Below, piece after piece: positions 63,164 through 64,000 of a stretch of 64,000 bases of DNA. Position 1 is the stretch's first letter. Each line of letters starts with the position of its first letter. Source of the DNA: Fistulifera solaris (lineage: Eukaryota > Bacillariophyta > Bacillariophyceae > Naviculales > Stauroneidaceae); contig AP026172.1 in the NCBI GenBank assembly GCA_030295235.1, positions 62,001-126,000 of the forward strand, in the 5' to 3' direction. The position numbers were made by a program, and so were the translations under genes. Below the pieces are notes generated by a model. It saw nothing but the letters and a program-made list of their open reading frames with translations. It ran no database searches and had not been told where the DNA came from.

Positions 63164-64000
63164 ATGGTGGACGACATGTCAAAGACAAACGCGATTGTTG
63201 GTCCCGTCAGTCATGACGACAAAAACAACAGTCAGGAAGACCTCAAATCCATTAACCTCTTAATGTTGGATGAAAGGTCGATTACATCAACTACTTCTTC
63301 TTGCACTTGGTCAGACGCACAGGTCGTGAATGCATTGCGAAAAAAGAAAATGTCTCCGGCGACACAAACACTTTATCAGTTGTCACAAACAGTCGATCAA
63401 CTTGATTTACTTTGTAACAACTCGGTAATCGACTCTCCGGCTCAACGCAACGTTCGGTGCCCTCCCGAGTTCTCGCAGTATGAATTTTCGGTCGCGGCGA
63501 TTCTCGCAAATGCGGCGCAGTCGAAACATGAAAACGAATCCTATTACGAGAACGATGAAGAGGAAACACAGCTACAGCAAGACGAAAATGTGTCGAATCA
63601 AAAGAAAAGAAAGGGAGACAACTCACTGCTTTTCGACACGAGTTCTGTTTTGGTCCAAGCAGCCAAGGCACCGCGTCGTCGTGAAACGACTACGGAAAGC
63701 AACCGCAAGGTCGACGTACAAAAGAAACCATCGCGTGTGAAGCACAAAGTGCAGAAAAGCCAACCAAGTCAGCGCATTGTCAGCAAAGAGAAAAAACAAT
63801 CTGCTGCGCAATCGTCGACGCTGCCCAAAAAAGAATCCGCAGGGGTCGTATCGGAGTCAAAGCGTCGAAAAGTGGCGGGAAAGCGCCTCATCAAAGTGTT
63901 TCAGTCCATGCGACAAGCCGCGGAAGCAGAAGGGACCCATCACGGACACATTAAGCGACTCATCGAGTCGGGAGTTGTCACAAACGGCTGTGTTTGGAAA
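63164..64000 (+). CDS. Basic nuclear-type protein, 3' end outside window
   Basis: Open from ATG 63164 (MVDDMSKTNAIVGP) through the window edge, 279 codons without a stop. Composition is Lys/Arg/Ser/Gln-rich with several basic clusters typical of nuclear localisation signals (KKRKGDN, PRRRET, SKRRKVAGKR). Just before the edge is SMRQAAEAEGTHHGHIKRLI and then SGVVTNGCVWK, which resembles the NUMOD1-type DNA-binding helix seen in homing endonucleases and some algal nuclear proteins. Function is unknown; DNA binding is inferred from that motif and basic charge. Confidence 0.6.
   Translation, partial: MVDDMSKTNAIVGPVSHDDKNNSQEDLKSINLLMLDERSITSTTSSCTWSDAQVVNALRKKKMSPATQTLYQLSQTVDQLDLLCNNSVIDSPAQRNVRCPPEFSQYEFSVAAILANAAQSKHENESYYENDEEETQLQQDENVSNQKKRKGDNSLLFDTSSVLVQAAKAPRRRETTTESNRKVDVQKKPSRVKHKVQKSQPSQRIVSKEKKQSAAQSSTLPKKESAGVVSESKRRKVAGKRLIKVFQSMRQAAEAEGTHHGHIKRLIESGVVTNGCVWK

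Noticed and set aside
1-64000. CRISPR arrays, operons, bacterial promoters or rRNA
   Set aside because: None seen; introns and gene families are eukaryotic.

Overview
This 64 kb window looks like nuclear DNA of a diatom, probably a pennate one. The support is a Ty1/copia (CoDi-type) retroelement fossil at the left edge, diatom-specific cyclins, a phytotransferrin (FEA1/ISIP2A family) gene, plastid presequences with a Phe after the signal-peptide cleavage site, short GT-AG introns (67-135 nt) and closely packed genes on both strands. I cannot name the species from the sequence alone.

Layout. 1-2.5 kb: copia fossil and a broken coding remnant. 2.7-7.2 kb: globin, a Cys-rich surface protein, and a divergently transcribed phytotransferrin that points to iron acquisition. 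7.8-14.3 kb: an unknown acidic protein, a nest of short repeats including a MITE, a plastid-targeted coiled-coil protein, two tandem membrane RING-H2 genes and a four-TM protein. 14.3-17.1 kb is largely empty. 17-24 kb: AAAP amino-acid transporter, then a glycan island of two GT31 glycosyltransferases in inverted orientation around a polysaccharide pyruvyl transferase, with a 34-bp minisatellite. 24.5-34 kb: a diatom-family orphan, a TBC1D20-like RabGAP, CPSF100 (CPSF2) and a large unknown membrane protein. 34-40.6 kb: two tandem secreted SGNH hydrolases, a TPT/DMT carrier and a plastid kinase-like protein. 40.7-50.7 kb: MYST acetyltransferase, AmiE amidase, Shewanella-like phosphatase, a membrane metalloprotease with UIM-like repeats, LSM7 and a nocturnin-like EEP protein. 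50.9-62.4 kb: DPM3, two diatom-specific cyclins flanking a three-part Mpo1 fusion, a patatin-like protein and TRMT2A. An open gene runs off the right edge.

Many otherwise well-conserved host genes are interrupted by a single-base frame break. There are at least 14, mostly one base missing and often at T or C runs. The breaks are small, spread over unrelated housekeeping genes and mostly of one sign, so homopolymer error in the assembly is the simplest explanation. Two tandem SGNH paralogues share exactly the same break site, which deserves a direct check. For these genes I give the full span and name the break.

The most interesting leads are the transmembrane metalloprotease with cytosolic ubiquitin-binding-like repeats, the Mpo1/unknown/methyltransferase-like fusion, the plastid nocturnin-like enzyme, the inverted glycan island, the Cys-rich partner of phytotransferrin, and small dispersed repeats including a palindromic CCACGACTG motif and a MITE.
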